Below are positions 1 to 24,500 of a stretch of 64,000 bases of DNA, in pieces. The stretch is from assembly GCA_036023115.1 (NCBI GenBank), contig JAYKKT010000046.1:2988501-3052500 (forward strand), written 5' to 3'. The translations under genes and the position numbers were made by a program. Positions within the stretch are counted from its first letter, which is position 1; each line of letters begins with the position of its first letter. The notes under the pieces were generated by a model. That model was not told the origin of the DNA. It searched no databases and saw nothing but the letters and a program-made list of their open reading frames with translations. Source of the stretch: Brasenia schreberi. Lineage: Eukaryota; Streptophyta; Magnoliopsida; Nymphaeales; Cabombaceae.

Positions 1-13038
<13,038 letters not shown>

Positions 13039-13078
13039 TGTTCTTCTTCTTCGACTTCCTCCTCTTCGTCGAGAGTGC

Positions 13079-13079
<1 letters not shown>

Positions 13080-13111
<32 letters not shown>
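13080..13111. repeat. GA/CT microsatellite in MCM7 5' leader
   Basis: An uninterrupted GA run of about 30 bp (CT on the gene strand), 42-73 bp upstream of the MCM7 start codon. It probably lies in the 5' UTR or core promoter. CT-rich leaders are common in plant housekeeping genes. Confidence 0.85.
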
Positions 13112-13113
<2 letters not shown>

Positions 13114-13128
13114 AATACCGTGGTCTAG

Positions 13129-13149
13129 GGCGGGAAGTTTTGGCGGGAA
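13129..13149 (-). promoter_or_regulatory. Two tandem E2F-type sites upstream of MCM7
   Basis: GGCGGGAA occurs at 13129-13136 and again at 13142-13149; read on the gene strand each is TTCCCGCC, which fits the E2F consensus WTTSSCSS. They lie about 90-110 bp upstream of the MCM7 ATG (13038). E2F control of S-phase MCM genes is established in plants and animals; binding here is inferred. Confidence 0.72.
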
Positions 13150-13237
13150 GGCTGTCCATTGTTTTCTTACCACAAATGCCCTTACATGACCCTCGTTTCC
13201 ACAATACTGGTACTACACATGTTTCAGCACCAGACGT

Positions 13238-13521
13238 GGCCGGTTCCGAACCGGGTCAGGAACCAGGTGGATCCGGAACCGGAGAGGTCCCAGTTACATT
13301 CCGATTCCATTGTGGAACTGGAATCGGCAGTTTAGAACCACCGGTTCTAGAACTTTTTTGTATTTTTTTGACCAAATTCAATTTTTTAAATATTTTTTCC
13401 GGTTTCAAATAGTTTAAGACCTAAAATGGAATCGGAACTGACAGTCCCAGACCGACACCAGAACCAACTTGATCCTGGTTTAGTTTTGGTTCCTGGTTCC
13501 AGGCAAACCAGAACCGGCTTT
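13238..13521. repeat. Fold-back element rich in GGTTCC/GGAACC, possibly a non-autonomous hAT
   Basis: The ends are inverted: the left begins GGCCGGTTCCGAACCGG and the right ends with AGAACCGGCT, with GGAACC/GGTTCC motifs on both strands throughout. Repeated GGTTCC-type subterminal motifs are known in some plant hAT elements. No clear 8-bp target duplication was found, so class assignment is tentative. It sits just upstream of the MCM7 promoter. Confidence 0.4.
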
Positions 13522-15446
13522 AACACAACAACTCCCTGTTGTAACAAAAAAAATCACACATCAAAGAACTTTGGGCCGAAAACTTGAGTTTTAGATTATT
13601 AAATTTATTTCCCTTAAAAATTTAGCGGAATTCACACGTAAGAAATGTGTCAAACGCTAAACCACAGTTGAGCAACCTAAGAATTAGAGCAAGGTTCGGT
13701 CATGGGCCAACTTGACTGGATAACTTGGATAGGTTAGAACATGGTTTGTCTTAGTTGTTTCTGTTATGAAACGTCAAATTATCAACTTAAATATTGGTCT
13801 TAATACGATAAATAAGGAATTAGAAGAAAAGTAGATATCAAGCAATAAAGGGTATTGAATGACTACCTGCCCGATAAAACTACAAACGAACAATGATCGA
13901 TGACGAAAACCAAGACTTATACCACACTTAGTGAGATTGGTACTTGGACTTCCAGTTGCCATTCTCTGGTGTTTAACTCTTCAAAAGCAAGATCATGTTT
14001 TACGGTATGCTTCAAATGCTTGTTAAGGCCCCATAATGTGCTTGTGCTGTCAATTTGCATGCTCCTCGTTTGACTCTGTAACTAAAATCCAAACAATTTG
14101 TTGGATTTGGACATGTAAATCCTAATATGTGTTGGATCATGGGCGAGTTTTCAGACCAGTTATCAAATAGAGATGATGAAGAGGTAGCCTGATCGCATCA
14201 CCTTCTACACCTTTTCTAACTTGGTCATCTGCCATAATGAAGTAGAGGGTACAAGCAAAGGTTTTGACAGCGGATGTCCACAGTTCAACCATGCATAGGT
14301 GCAATTGTTTTCGAACGTGGCAAGGTATGAAGGCGATTTTTGCTCTCACACATAACCTTGAAGGGTTTCTTTCCTTAGGTTCTTATCATCTTGTGTAATA
14401 TCAGCACTTAGAATCCCAAAAGAGCAAGATAAGATACGTGTGACTAGAAGCATATGTTTCCGCTTCTTTTGACCATGAACGACGGTCTCTGCTTGTTATC
14501 GACGCTTTTCTGTTGAGTACCCATTTGCTAAGCACAGTTCAAAGATCAAACCTGCAAGACATCCTGTGTCATGTGGACGGCACTTTAGCACTCATGAGTC
14601 CCTCATTTTTTCACGGGAAGGGAAACTAACAGTTCTCCTTTGAGTCGTTAGACAAACATATATACTGATTCTTTTAAATAGCAAAGATTCAGTTTCTATA
14701 ATCACCACCTTTACCAGTGAAAGCATATGACGTTCCGCTTGCTCACGAGCACACCTTTGACAGTGTTGTATTCACACGGTTAAGAACAAAACCTGACCCG
14801 GCTTAGCCCTACCAAACTGGTAATTTGTTACCCGATTAGTATAGGCTGCTGAAAATGGAAAGCACTAGAGAGTCAGAGACCCACGCAAAAGGTGTAGCTA
14901 TTAAACCGAAGCAAATGCCCATCACATGGCCTTGTTATGAGCTGAATTGGTCCATCAACCAGTGTACAAATGAGAAGTTCTCGCACGTATGAATGCACTT
15001 CACAGAAGCTGAACAAATGAGAGGTTGCCAAAGAAATGACAGTAAACAAGCACCCAATCCAGTTTGGAGATCTGGAATAATGCATTCTCCGAGCGCAATT
15101 CAAGATCCCAGTGAAAGAAAATTTTGAGGTACCATCTTCCAAACCAACCAATCAGAAAAACGAAGCCTTCCTCCCACACTTAGGGAGTCAGCTACATGAA
15201 TTATCATATGCTATTGAACTCTATGCTGTGTCATGCTACCATCTAACTCTAAAAAAGCAACATTGTGTTTATAGTTGTCCTTAACACTTAACGTACTCTC
15301 TTCCTTGACTTGAAGTTTGGTACCTTCTCGCCAAAGCCCCATCTAGCCGGCTCTCCAAAGCATTGAGCCCGACTATAAACTGACAAGAGGATATTTATCC
15401 TGTCTACAGTTCCTCCTAGGATGCACCGCACTCCCCTCTACAGATC
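13522..15446. other. Intergenic: VPS51 3' flank to MCM7 upstream region
   Basis: No coding region is supported. The right part probably contains the VPS51 3' UTR, since transcription runs leftward from the stop at 15447. About 15155-15240 shows similarity to the RTE/SINE 3' tail (complement of a TGTAGCTGACTCCCTAAGTG-type segment). Short open stretches such as 14137-14349 have no recognised similarity. Confidence 0.5.
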
Positions 15447-15563
15447 TTATTTCAGACCATCAGATCCACCGCTCTTGGATAGTTTTGCTTGGATCAGTTT
15501 GTCCAAAATAGCAGGTTCAAGAGGTATTGGATCAAGACAGCGTTCCGCTGCTGCCACGCAGAT
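15447..15563 (-). CDS. VPS51: VPS51 last exon
   Basis: Reads ICVAAAERCLDPIPLEPAIL and continues DKLIQAKLSKSGGSDGLK to a TAA at 15447-15449. It corresponds to the conserved Vps51 C-terminal end (VAASERCLD.IPLEPPILDKLI in Arabidopsis). It was found by looking for this conserved ending, because the exon is too short to stand out as an open frame. Confidence 0.93.
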   Translation of the reverse strand: MCVAAAERCLDPIPLEPAILDKLIQAKLSKSGGSDGLK

Positions 15564-18500
15564 CTGCACATGTCAAACAGAGCATTTTATTCACGAGCAT
15601 ATTAAATGTCTGGGAAGGCAACCCTTGGAAAACAGAGAGCAAACAAGAAGTAAATAAGCGATTTTATTTGATTCACAAGGCTCCAATGGAATGCACGTCA
15701 GTGCCGGCCAGGTGAACAACCAAGTCATTTGGGATAAGGTTAGACAAAGCATAGCACAAAAGAAATCTGAGCCTAAAAGAAAGCCTTTTCCTATGCAAGG
15801 TAGGGCCGGCTAGAGGGTGCAATACAATCTCCAAGAAATCACATCCTGGTACTATCTCTAGCCCAAGCATGATTAACTTAGGAGGTATTACGTGTGTGAT
15901 GCATAAGTGCCAGAAAGATAACATGCCAAAGTAAAAGATTCAACAATTTTGATGTGGGTATGTGGGTAGTCAGCTTCCTAACGCAACACTCTTCCTTGAT
16001 CCCGAACTTGTTACCGGCTATAGGGTGAACCCTCGGAAAGAATGGAAAACCTAGTGATTCAACTCCTCTCTAGGTGTCTCTTATTATTTTTCATCCAATT
16101 TCAGAACTTTGACCTGAAAAGATCCAGCATGTGGATTATGGGACAGAACAAATAGACATGAACGCACAGAGAATAATTCCAATTTTCCTCTCACGAGGAA
16201 TTTAGCAGCCTGTCACACTTTCCCTCTAAATGGCCATCTTTTTGCTGATTTTGAGATGCCGCCATTTGGAGAAAATGAAACTGTAGAAGCATGAGAATCG
16301 GGGTCTATATGGAAGTAGACCATCCATTTTTCCAGAAATTTTGGTCAAGCGTCGTACATGTCTAATAAGGGCAAAACGTTCATCCATGTGCCATAGCCAG
16401 CAGCAAGGCTGTCTGGTGGCACACAAAGTACGTGGCAGTAATTGTTGAGCATGGCTAGTAGCCTAATATCTTCTAGAAATTCAAGTGCAGAACCACCAGA
16501 TTCATGAAGCACCGGGATTGAAATGAAGTACCTAATCAAGCTAAATGAATAGCAATTGTTGGATACTGACAACATCCAAGAATTCAAGTACAAAACGTCA
16601 AGTTTCATGAATCACACAGTTTCATATCAAGTACCTCATCAAGCAGAAAATCAACAGCTGCCTCATCAGCAGCAGCTTCTTTCAAAGGAGTCCTCAAGAA
16701 CTGGATATCCAACTGAACTTGTTGAAATCCACTCCGATTGAATGTTTGGAGTCGCACAAACTGTTGAAAGCTTTTCAAGCAAAGTTTCACTATGGTTGAG
16801 ATCACTGACTCCTGCAAGTAAAAGGAACCGACATTTATCACCTCCAAGCATGCCCATGATGGAAATTTCATCAAAATCCTGCAGACAATTACCTGTGTAT
16901 ATTCAAGTTTTGTGAAGATCTCCATCTTTTTCTTCAAAAGTTTAGCAAGATGGCTTTCAATCAATTGGCTTCGAGCTTGCTGAGTATTACTACGGGTAAG
17001 TCTATCATCGCGAAGTGGATTGCTACGAGAGGAGGTTGTGCTTCCATTGCTGTCAGAGCGATGATGTTTTGGGGTGGAGCTATGAACTAAAATCTGTTTG
17101 ACTTCATCTCCTACAGCTTTCAGCTGAGAGAGGAACACACAAAATACATAAACTTATAGAAGTATAAAGGAACAAAAAAAGCAGCAAAGCATTATGCAGC
17201 TGAGCAGGTAGTAGCCTAAATGAAGATCTTGAGGTGGATGTGTGACCATACAAGGAAAGAACATCGATAACGAGGTTATGGGAATAAATTGGTCTGACAG
17301 AAAAGAAGATAGATTAAGTGAGATGATCCTAAGATGATTTGAACTTTAGAATAGGTGGTGAGATAGAGCCTTGATGAGAAAGTGAAAGTAGATGATGAAT
17401 ACTTCAAAGAGGCAGAAGGCAAGTCGGGGAAGTGTTGGAAGGAAACAATTATTATGATCTTGCTTTTTGGAACTAAATGTCAAACTACAAAAGATCAAGC
17501 ACAACAGTGATTTAAAATCCATGCAACCCCATATAGGGAAAGGCCTGGTTTTACTTTTGATTGATGATTAGTGAGATTTGACAGTTCTTTGTGGCCCCTT
17601 GATGCCTATGGTTAACCATTGTAGTCATGATCCCTCATTGATAAGGAACTCCCTCAAATGGTGGAGAAAATGTACGAGTACTTGCATCTTTCATTGGAAA
17701 AGATAATAGTGATAGAACCTCGCTTCTTTTATATACGTTAACTTTTGCTTCTGCCATGATAATAAACAAGCCACAAGTAAGCCCTATCGGTTATTAGTGA
17801 ATTTGCTCAAATGAACTGACAGCGTGCTGTTTATCAATAACTACGGTTCTGAGACAGTGACTTAACATGATGAAGGAATGGTAATTCATTCTCAATCATT
17901 TTATGTGACCAGTACAGCACAAAAGCTATAACGGATTTTTGCACAATCTGTCCTAATACAAAAATATCATGACAGCAATTTGTCCTCATCTAAGCAACTT
18001 TTGCTCGTGACATATAAGAAGACAACCAAATGTACCTCTTGAAGAAGCAAGTCCACAAACATATGCACTTCTCTGGGCTCCTTATGCTGTAGAATCATCC
18101 ATTAGATCATAAATGCCAAGACACGCCACACTTAATTCCCTGACTAGATGAAAGTTACACAAGTCAAAGGAATTCAGTTACCTTGATCCAGTTTGGTGTT
18201 GTGATTCTCTTTTTCAGAAGCACTGTAATAGTCCGAGTTTTAGAGGTGACATACTGCAAAAAAGACGACAGTGCAAGACATTGAACTATCCAAAGTGCTT
18301 TATACGAACTAAACACACAACAAAGTTCAAGTTTCAAGACAGCATTCTAATTTTAAAACAAAAGCAACCTGTTAGGCATAACAAAAAGAGAATAACCAAT
18401 AATGAGAAAGATGTAAACTATTAATGGCCAAGGGGAATAACTGAGAATCAGCATTTGTTCTAATTTACACGTGACAATTTACATAAGAGATGTAAACGTG

Positions 18501-21500
18501 AAATGGAAGCCCAATATGTACAGAAAACAGAACATGCTTATGTCCAACATCCTAAAGAAGAAAGAGAGAAAAGAAAGGCACCAAAAGTACACATCCTGGA
18601 GGTGCTTGCAAAAGTTTGGCGTATGCCTAGATGTACCATATTATTTAGTATTCTAGAAACAAAAAGTGGATCATGAGAAGCTAGCTGGTGTCATTATTGC
18701 CGTAGACTACAGAACCAAACAAGGAAAGTGCGAACTTGAGAAATGCTGTATAACAGATCCCGATAAGTAACTTCCTAAGGCAAACTTTATGTGAAATGCA
18801 ACAATACTTTGTCTACAAGGCTAGGAGGTGATGTATGTGACTTCTGCAGTTTGTACAGGCTAGCGAAAAAGTAACAAAAAATTACTTCCCACTCCTCTTA
18901 TCTAGTTACAGACATAGAACTCAATGTCACTAGCTTAAAACATTAAAAAAAAGATCCCAGAATAATGATGACATTATGGCTAAAAGCCACCTCCATCAGG
19001 TCAAAGGATCATCCAGCTAAACCATTGTGCCTGAACTTGAAACACAAGTACAGGATTGCTCTAGTCTGTAGAAGCAATCCGAAGGCTTCAGCTAGAACCA
19101 TCTAACATATCATGATGAAGTTATTCCGTATTTAAAAATTTTGACTTTAGATGAAATACTTTGATGTATGGTATTTGCAAATGACATTGTGTTACTGGAT
19201 GAGTTTAATGAAAACGTTAGTAGGAAATTAAAACTACGGAAAGAAATATTAGAAAGTAAAGGCTTATGACTTGGCAGAACAAAGACAAAATCTATGGAAT
19301 GCAAGTTTGATCATTTGGTTACTTCAAATTGAATTGCATCCCTAAGAAAGTTCTAAGTACCTAGGACAGTTTTGTGGAAGAAGGAGGAGACCTGCAAGTT
19401 AAGATAAACTTTAAATATGATTACTTATTAAGGCTATTTAGTCTTTTAAGTTAGAAAGCCCATTATATATACAGACTTATATTGTTGTAACTTTTTTAGG
19501 GTTTTGAAGAAAGACAACACAAGAGAGAAGGTCGACTCCAACAAGAGGGTCAAACCACTCTTAATCAATTGTTTGTTTCATTCAATAAAATTTCTCTTTT
19601 ATTCAATCTCGCACGTGGTATCAGAGCCTCAATAGGCATGCAAACACCCATATGTCACCTCAAAATTCTGTCCCAGTTGCCGCTGCCGAAGGTCATGATC
19701 TTCAGTTGCAGTCTAAGTCTGATCCCAATCATTAATACTCTCAGGGTATTAGCCTATTTAGGTTTATCTTATAATACTAATCACAGTTAAAGGTTTTCGG
19801 GAAGAGATTATGCCATATTGAATCGCCAAACATATAGGAGTGATACTTTTCTTATAAGCAACATCAAACTTATAAAAAAACTTATTTTGAATGGTTCGGC
19901 TCCATACAACTTGGTATTAGGACAAAAGGTAAGACTGAATATCTCACTAGGCAATGCGTGAAACCAAAAGTAGGGAGTTTAGAATACCCTAAATGAGAAA
20001 AGGATGATGCATTAGTTGTGGCCTGGTTAATCAACTCTATTATGCCTAATGTTGAGCATTTCTTTCAGTATTTGGAAAAAACCCATAAATCTAGGAGGCA
20101 GTGAAAGAAGCTTATTCAAGAAAGAAAAATGTGGCAAAGAAGTATGAACTTTTAGAAAAAATGTAAACAAGGGGTAAGGACTATTAGTGAATATTATATA
20201 GAGTAGAGAGGAGTGTGGGATGAGATAGCATATTACACAATGGCGCAATGCAAGGAGTGTGTTAAGGAACGAGAAAATGAATTCGAAAAAAGAAAAGTAT
20301 TTGATCTCTTACGTGATATCTCCTCGAACTATGAAAATATAAAGGTCAATATTCTTGCAAGTCAAAAAAATTCTACTCTTGGAACAATATACACACTATT
20401 GATTAGAGAAAAGGATAAAAAAAAACTTAGAGAAAAATGATGTTCATAATGTTGAGAAGACAACCTTTGTTGAAAACAATTATAATCAGGCTACAAGAGG
20501 TAGAAACTAGAGACTGAGGTCGTGGTGATATATTGTTGTAGAAGGAAGATATATGCTGAAACAAAGGAAGATATATGTTGAAACGTAAACACTTTAGGAA
20601 GTTCAGACATACTAGAGAACAATGCTTGAAACTAATTGGTAAGCCTAACCATATGAAAAGTTTTTATTGCAGGAACTCAAGAAACAGGGTCAGACAATAC
20701 AAGTGATGTTATCAACATGATATTAAAACACTTAAAAGGCATAGAGCACTGAGTCATCATCGACATATCAGATAAATATCATACAACTATAACAACAACA
20801 CAAGATGACCAAGCTGAAAAAAGTAGTAACTTTTCTAGTTTCCCTTTAGATAGATATTGGGTTATTGATTCAAGTGCAACAAAGCATATGGTGAGATCAA
20901 AAGAAGGTCCAAAAACTATACAAGTAGCAACTCCAGAAACTCACAAAAATATACAAGGTCCAAAAACTATACAACAAAGCATATGTAGATTCATCATTAA
21001 CTTCAAAACAAGTAGCAACTCCAGAAAGAAACAAAACTATACAAGGTCCAAAAACTTTTCCCCAGCAGAACGGTATAATCTGCAGGTCTCTGTGGGTCTA
21101 AATGCAGGTCCATCTTCAGAACCTCTAACACCACCACCAGAGAAGTAGGCGGCTATTTCCTGCATATCACAAACATATCAAAAAGCATTAGGAAACAAAA
21201 AAAAGAAATTTGCAGCAGATAAAAAGGAGAGGCAAGTGAAACCAGAAGACAACAGAGAAACTAATGAAATGGAGGTACTAAAATATGGTATCTTCTTGCC
21301 TCTGTAATTTTAGGAATAGCACTTTGTTCTATGAAAATAGAGAGCTGGGCTAGAACAAGAATTAGACCAGTAAGCACTTTGTCTGATTGTATACCATCAG
21401 GCAAATTCTCATCCATGTTTTTCGCAGGTAAGTTGCCACCAGATAACAGAATGAAACGATCATTAAGTGTTTCAAAGAAGCCCTGAAATCCTTCTTGTAC

Positions 21501-24500
21501 CCAATCAGTGATAGAACCTCTTAGTTTTGCTAGTAATTCAAGGTTTTCATCCAGAAGCTGACAGAAGTCCTGCAAAATAGTAAATGTAGAACTTGTCAAG
21601 TTAAAAGAGGATGTGAATCATGTTCAAGAGAAACTACACAGCTAGATGGAATACTGATCATCACATTGATGTGCCCAGGAATCTGAGATTAATACTTTAC
21701 AAATAAGAGAATAAGGTCCATATAAAGAATGCTCTCTAAACCCTTTCTGGTAGAAGGCAGTGTGCTAAAGACTTCTTTTAATAAGGGATGCACACAAATG
21801 GGCTTCTCCGAGAAACTCGAACTCCTACAATGATGTATTCTGTGGCAGAGTCCTATAATAACAACATTATGACAATGAAAATAACAAGCTGTAGGATAAA
21901 CAGTAAGAATCTGATAAACAACATGGAGCTAAGTATCTGGAAGATGAAAACCAAGGTGAAATATGAATCAGAGAAATATTCTTCTGCTAGTAAGACTTAC
22001 GATACCATAGCATGATCCAGTGAAATAGGACATACTGACAACAACAAATAAGCCTTTTCCCATACTAGATGGGGTCGCCTACATGGATTCTTTGTTTCCA
22101 TAGAGCTCAGTCATGTGCCATGCAGTGAGGTATGCACGTGACAGATTCTCAACAGACTGATATTCAACCAAGATCTTGTGACCTGCATCTGCTCAGAAAG
22201 GCTTCTAAACTTTTAACTTAAGATTACTTATTCTTTTACTTATTTAGGCATTTTTTTCTTTCTGAAATCCTCCTTGTGTAGGCGTTTCTTAATTGGTTTA
22301 AGGTACTTTTAGTTGGCTGGCTCATCTCTCATGTCACTTTGTTTTATCTGATAAGAAGTTGTAAAACATAGTTATTAAATCTGCATATAGATTTGCTTCC
22401 CTTAATTCTTTCCCTATCCTAGCAACCAAGAACATCAACAAGGGGAACAGAGAGAACGATTCTGCCTGCCTGAAACTGCAAGGCCTAGAACTCACCACAA
22501 CGTTGAGAATGTTGTTGTGTTTAAATAAGTATGTGAGGACAGAGGGAAGAATTAGCTTCTAAGCAGATCGTAAAACATACTTATAATAGCTGCCTGCAGA
22601 CTTGTTTTCTTGACATTCTTTCCCCATCCTAGCAACCAAGCACATCAACAAGGGGAGCAGAGGGAATGATCGAACAAAATCCTCAGACTGGCCGAAACTG
22701 TAAAGCCTAGAGTTCACCACAACATTGAGAATGTTGGTGGTTTAAAAAAAATACACAGGGGCAGAGAGAAGAATTTAGCTTCTAAAGACAAATGCATATG
22801 AAACAAGACTATCTCGTCTATACCCTTTTAATTCAGTAAGAGGATCTTAACCCAGATTATCACATTTGGTCCTCCACCATGAAATATTTAATCATGAACT
22901 AAGCCTATCGTGCTTACAATGAAAAGTAGTCACAGATATGAAGAAAAACACTAAAAATATACCTAAATCCGAGATAGGAGGCTTGCACGAACACCGTAGA
23001 GTACATTTTTGGAGCCTTGAACACCAAGAAGGCGAAAAACGGTTCTTAGGAAGCTTGGGGAGTTCTGAAGAGTGAGAGAGAAAAAAAAACACGTAAAAAT
23101 GCGGGTTTCGGTTCGGTCAGGGACCCTTTATATAAGGGTCCCTGGGCATATCGCTTGTATCGCACGATACGGTGCGATAATATGTCATTTGCGATACAGG
23201 AGGGTATATCGTATCATGATGGCCCACGATACGATACGATACGGTGCGATACGGATAACACTGAGTTACAACGGCAATATAGAGTGGGCGGCGATCGACG
23301 AGGTTGGCCAACGACAGATGACGATAAGAAGGTAGAGCGAGTGATGGCTCCAGCGATAATGAATCATCCATTCAACAAAGAGAGATGGTGACATGTTTAC
23401 GTGTAGTCGGGTCATGGATCCGATCCTAGATCAAGACCTGTTTTGTATGAGATCCTTCTTGGATCCAAATCCAGAGTCGAGCCTATGTCTGGATCCAACT
23501 TGATCTTGTTTGGCATTCAGATTCGAGTCAATCAAGGTGTGTTCCTTCCAGTTATTAATATTTGTTTATGATAATTAACATGTCGATTGGTTGCCTTCTT
23601 GTTACGAGGGCAGGCTATTTGTTAGACAATAAGTTGCATCTTTTGTATGATTAAGAACTTTGTGTTGCTTTTGTTGAAGACTTTTGTGTTAAGGTGCTTC
23701 ATGTTGGCTATTGGTTGAGTCAATGTTTGAAGATGCACTTACTGTTATTTGATCTATATGTCACATTTCCTGGCCTTTTGTTAAAAACCTTTGTGATTAA
23801 GGTGCTTCATATTGTTAGCTATTGGTTGGAGATGAGTCAATGTTGAAAATGCACTTATTGTTATCTTGATAACCTTGTATTTAACGAAGTCTTTGAAAAT
23901 AATGCATAAAAAGACTTTTGCCTTGAGTATTTACTATTCATTTGCTATATTTTGAGCATTTTTTGCAAATGATAAAAATTGCATTCAAAGAATTCTTGTT
24001 TATTGAGACAATTCTTTAAAAATATTAAGTTGATTATAAATCATTTCGTATACATTTAAAACCTTTTTTTGATCATCTTGATGGATTATCTTATTCTTGA
24101 AATCATAGAATCACGTTTGAGATTTGTGAGTGGTCTTGGCATTTGATTGATTTGGACGGTTTGAGCTCAGCTTTAAAGCTTGTTTGATTTGGATGATTTG
24201 AGCTTAGTCTTAAAGCTTGTTTGGGTTCGAGTTGGTCCTTAAAACTCAAGTTTGAGCTTAGCCTTAAAACTTGTTTCGTATACCAAGGCCTTTTTGTAAT
24301 ATCATGAGTTTATGATGATTCATGAAATTATTTGTTATATTTGACAATCCTACTTATTTGTTGTAGGTATGTCCTAAGTTAGATTACAAGGTGAGTTCCA
24401 ATGCATGGAGACACATACAAAAGTATTGAACAAAAAAAAAACATGCTTAAGTTTCAGAAAAGATTTATGAAGTTATTCTCCTTTTGAAACAAGCAATGCA

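Noticed and set aside
14137..14349. Minus-strand 70-residue frame in the intergenic region
   Set aside because: Somewhat protein-like but no recognised similarity or gene structure.
23072..23391. Several overlapping open frames on both strands
   Set aside because: They fall in the CGATACG-rich hAT terminal remnant; composition is driven by the repeat.
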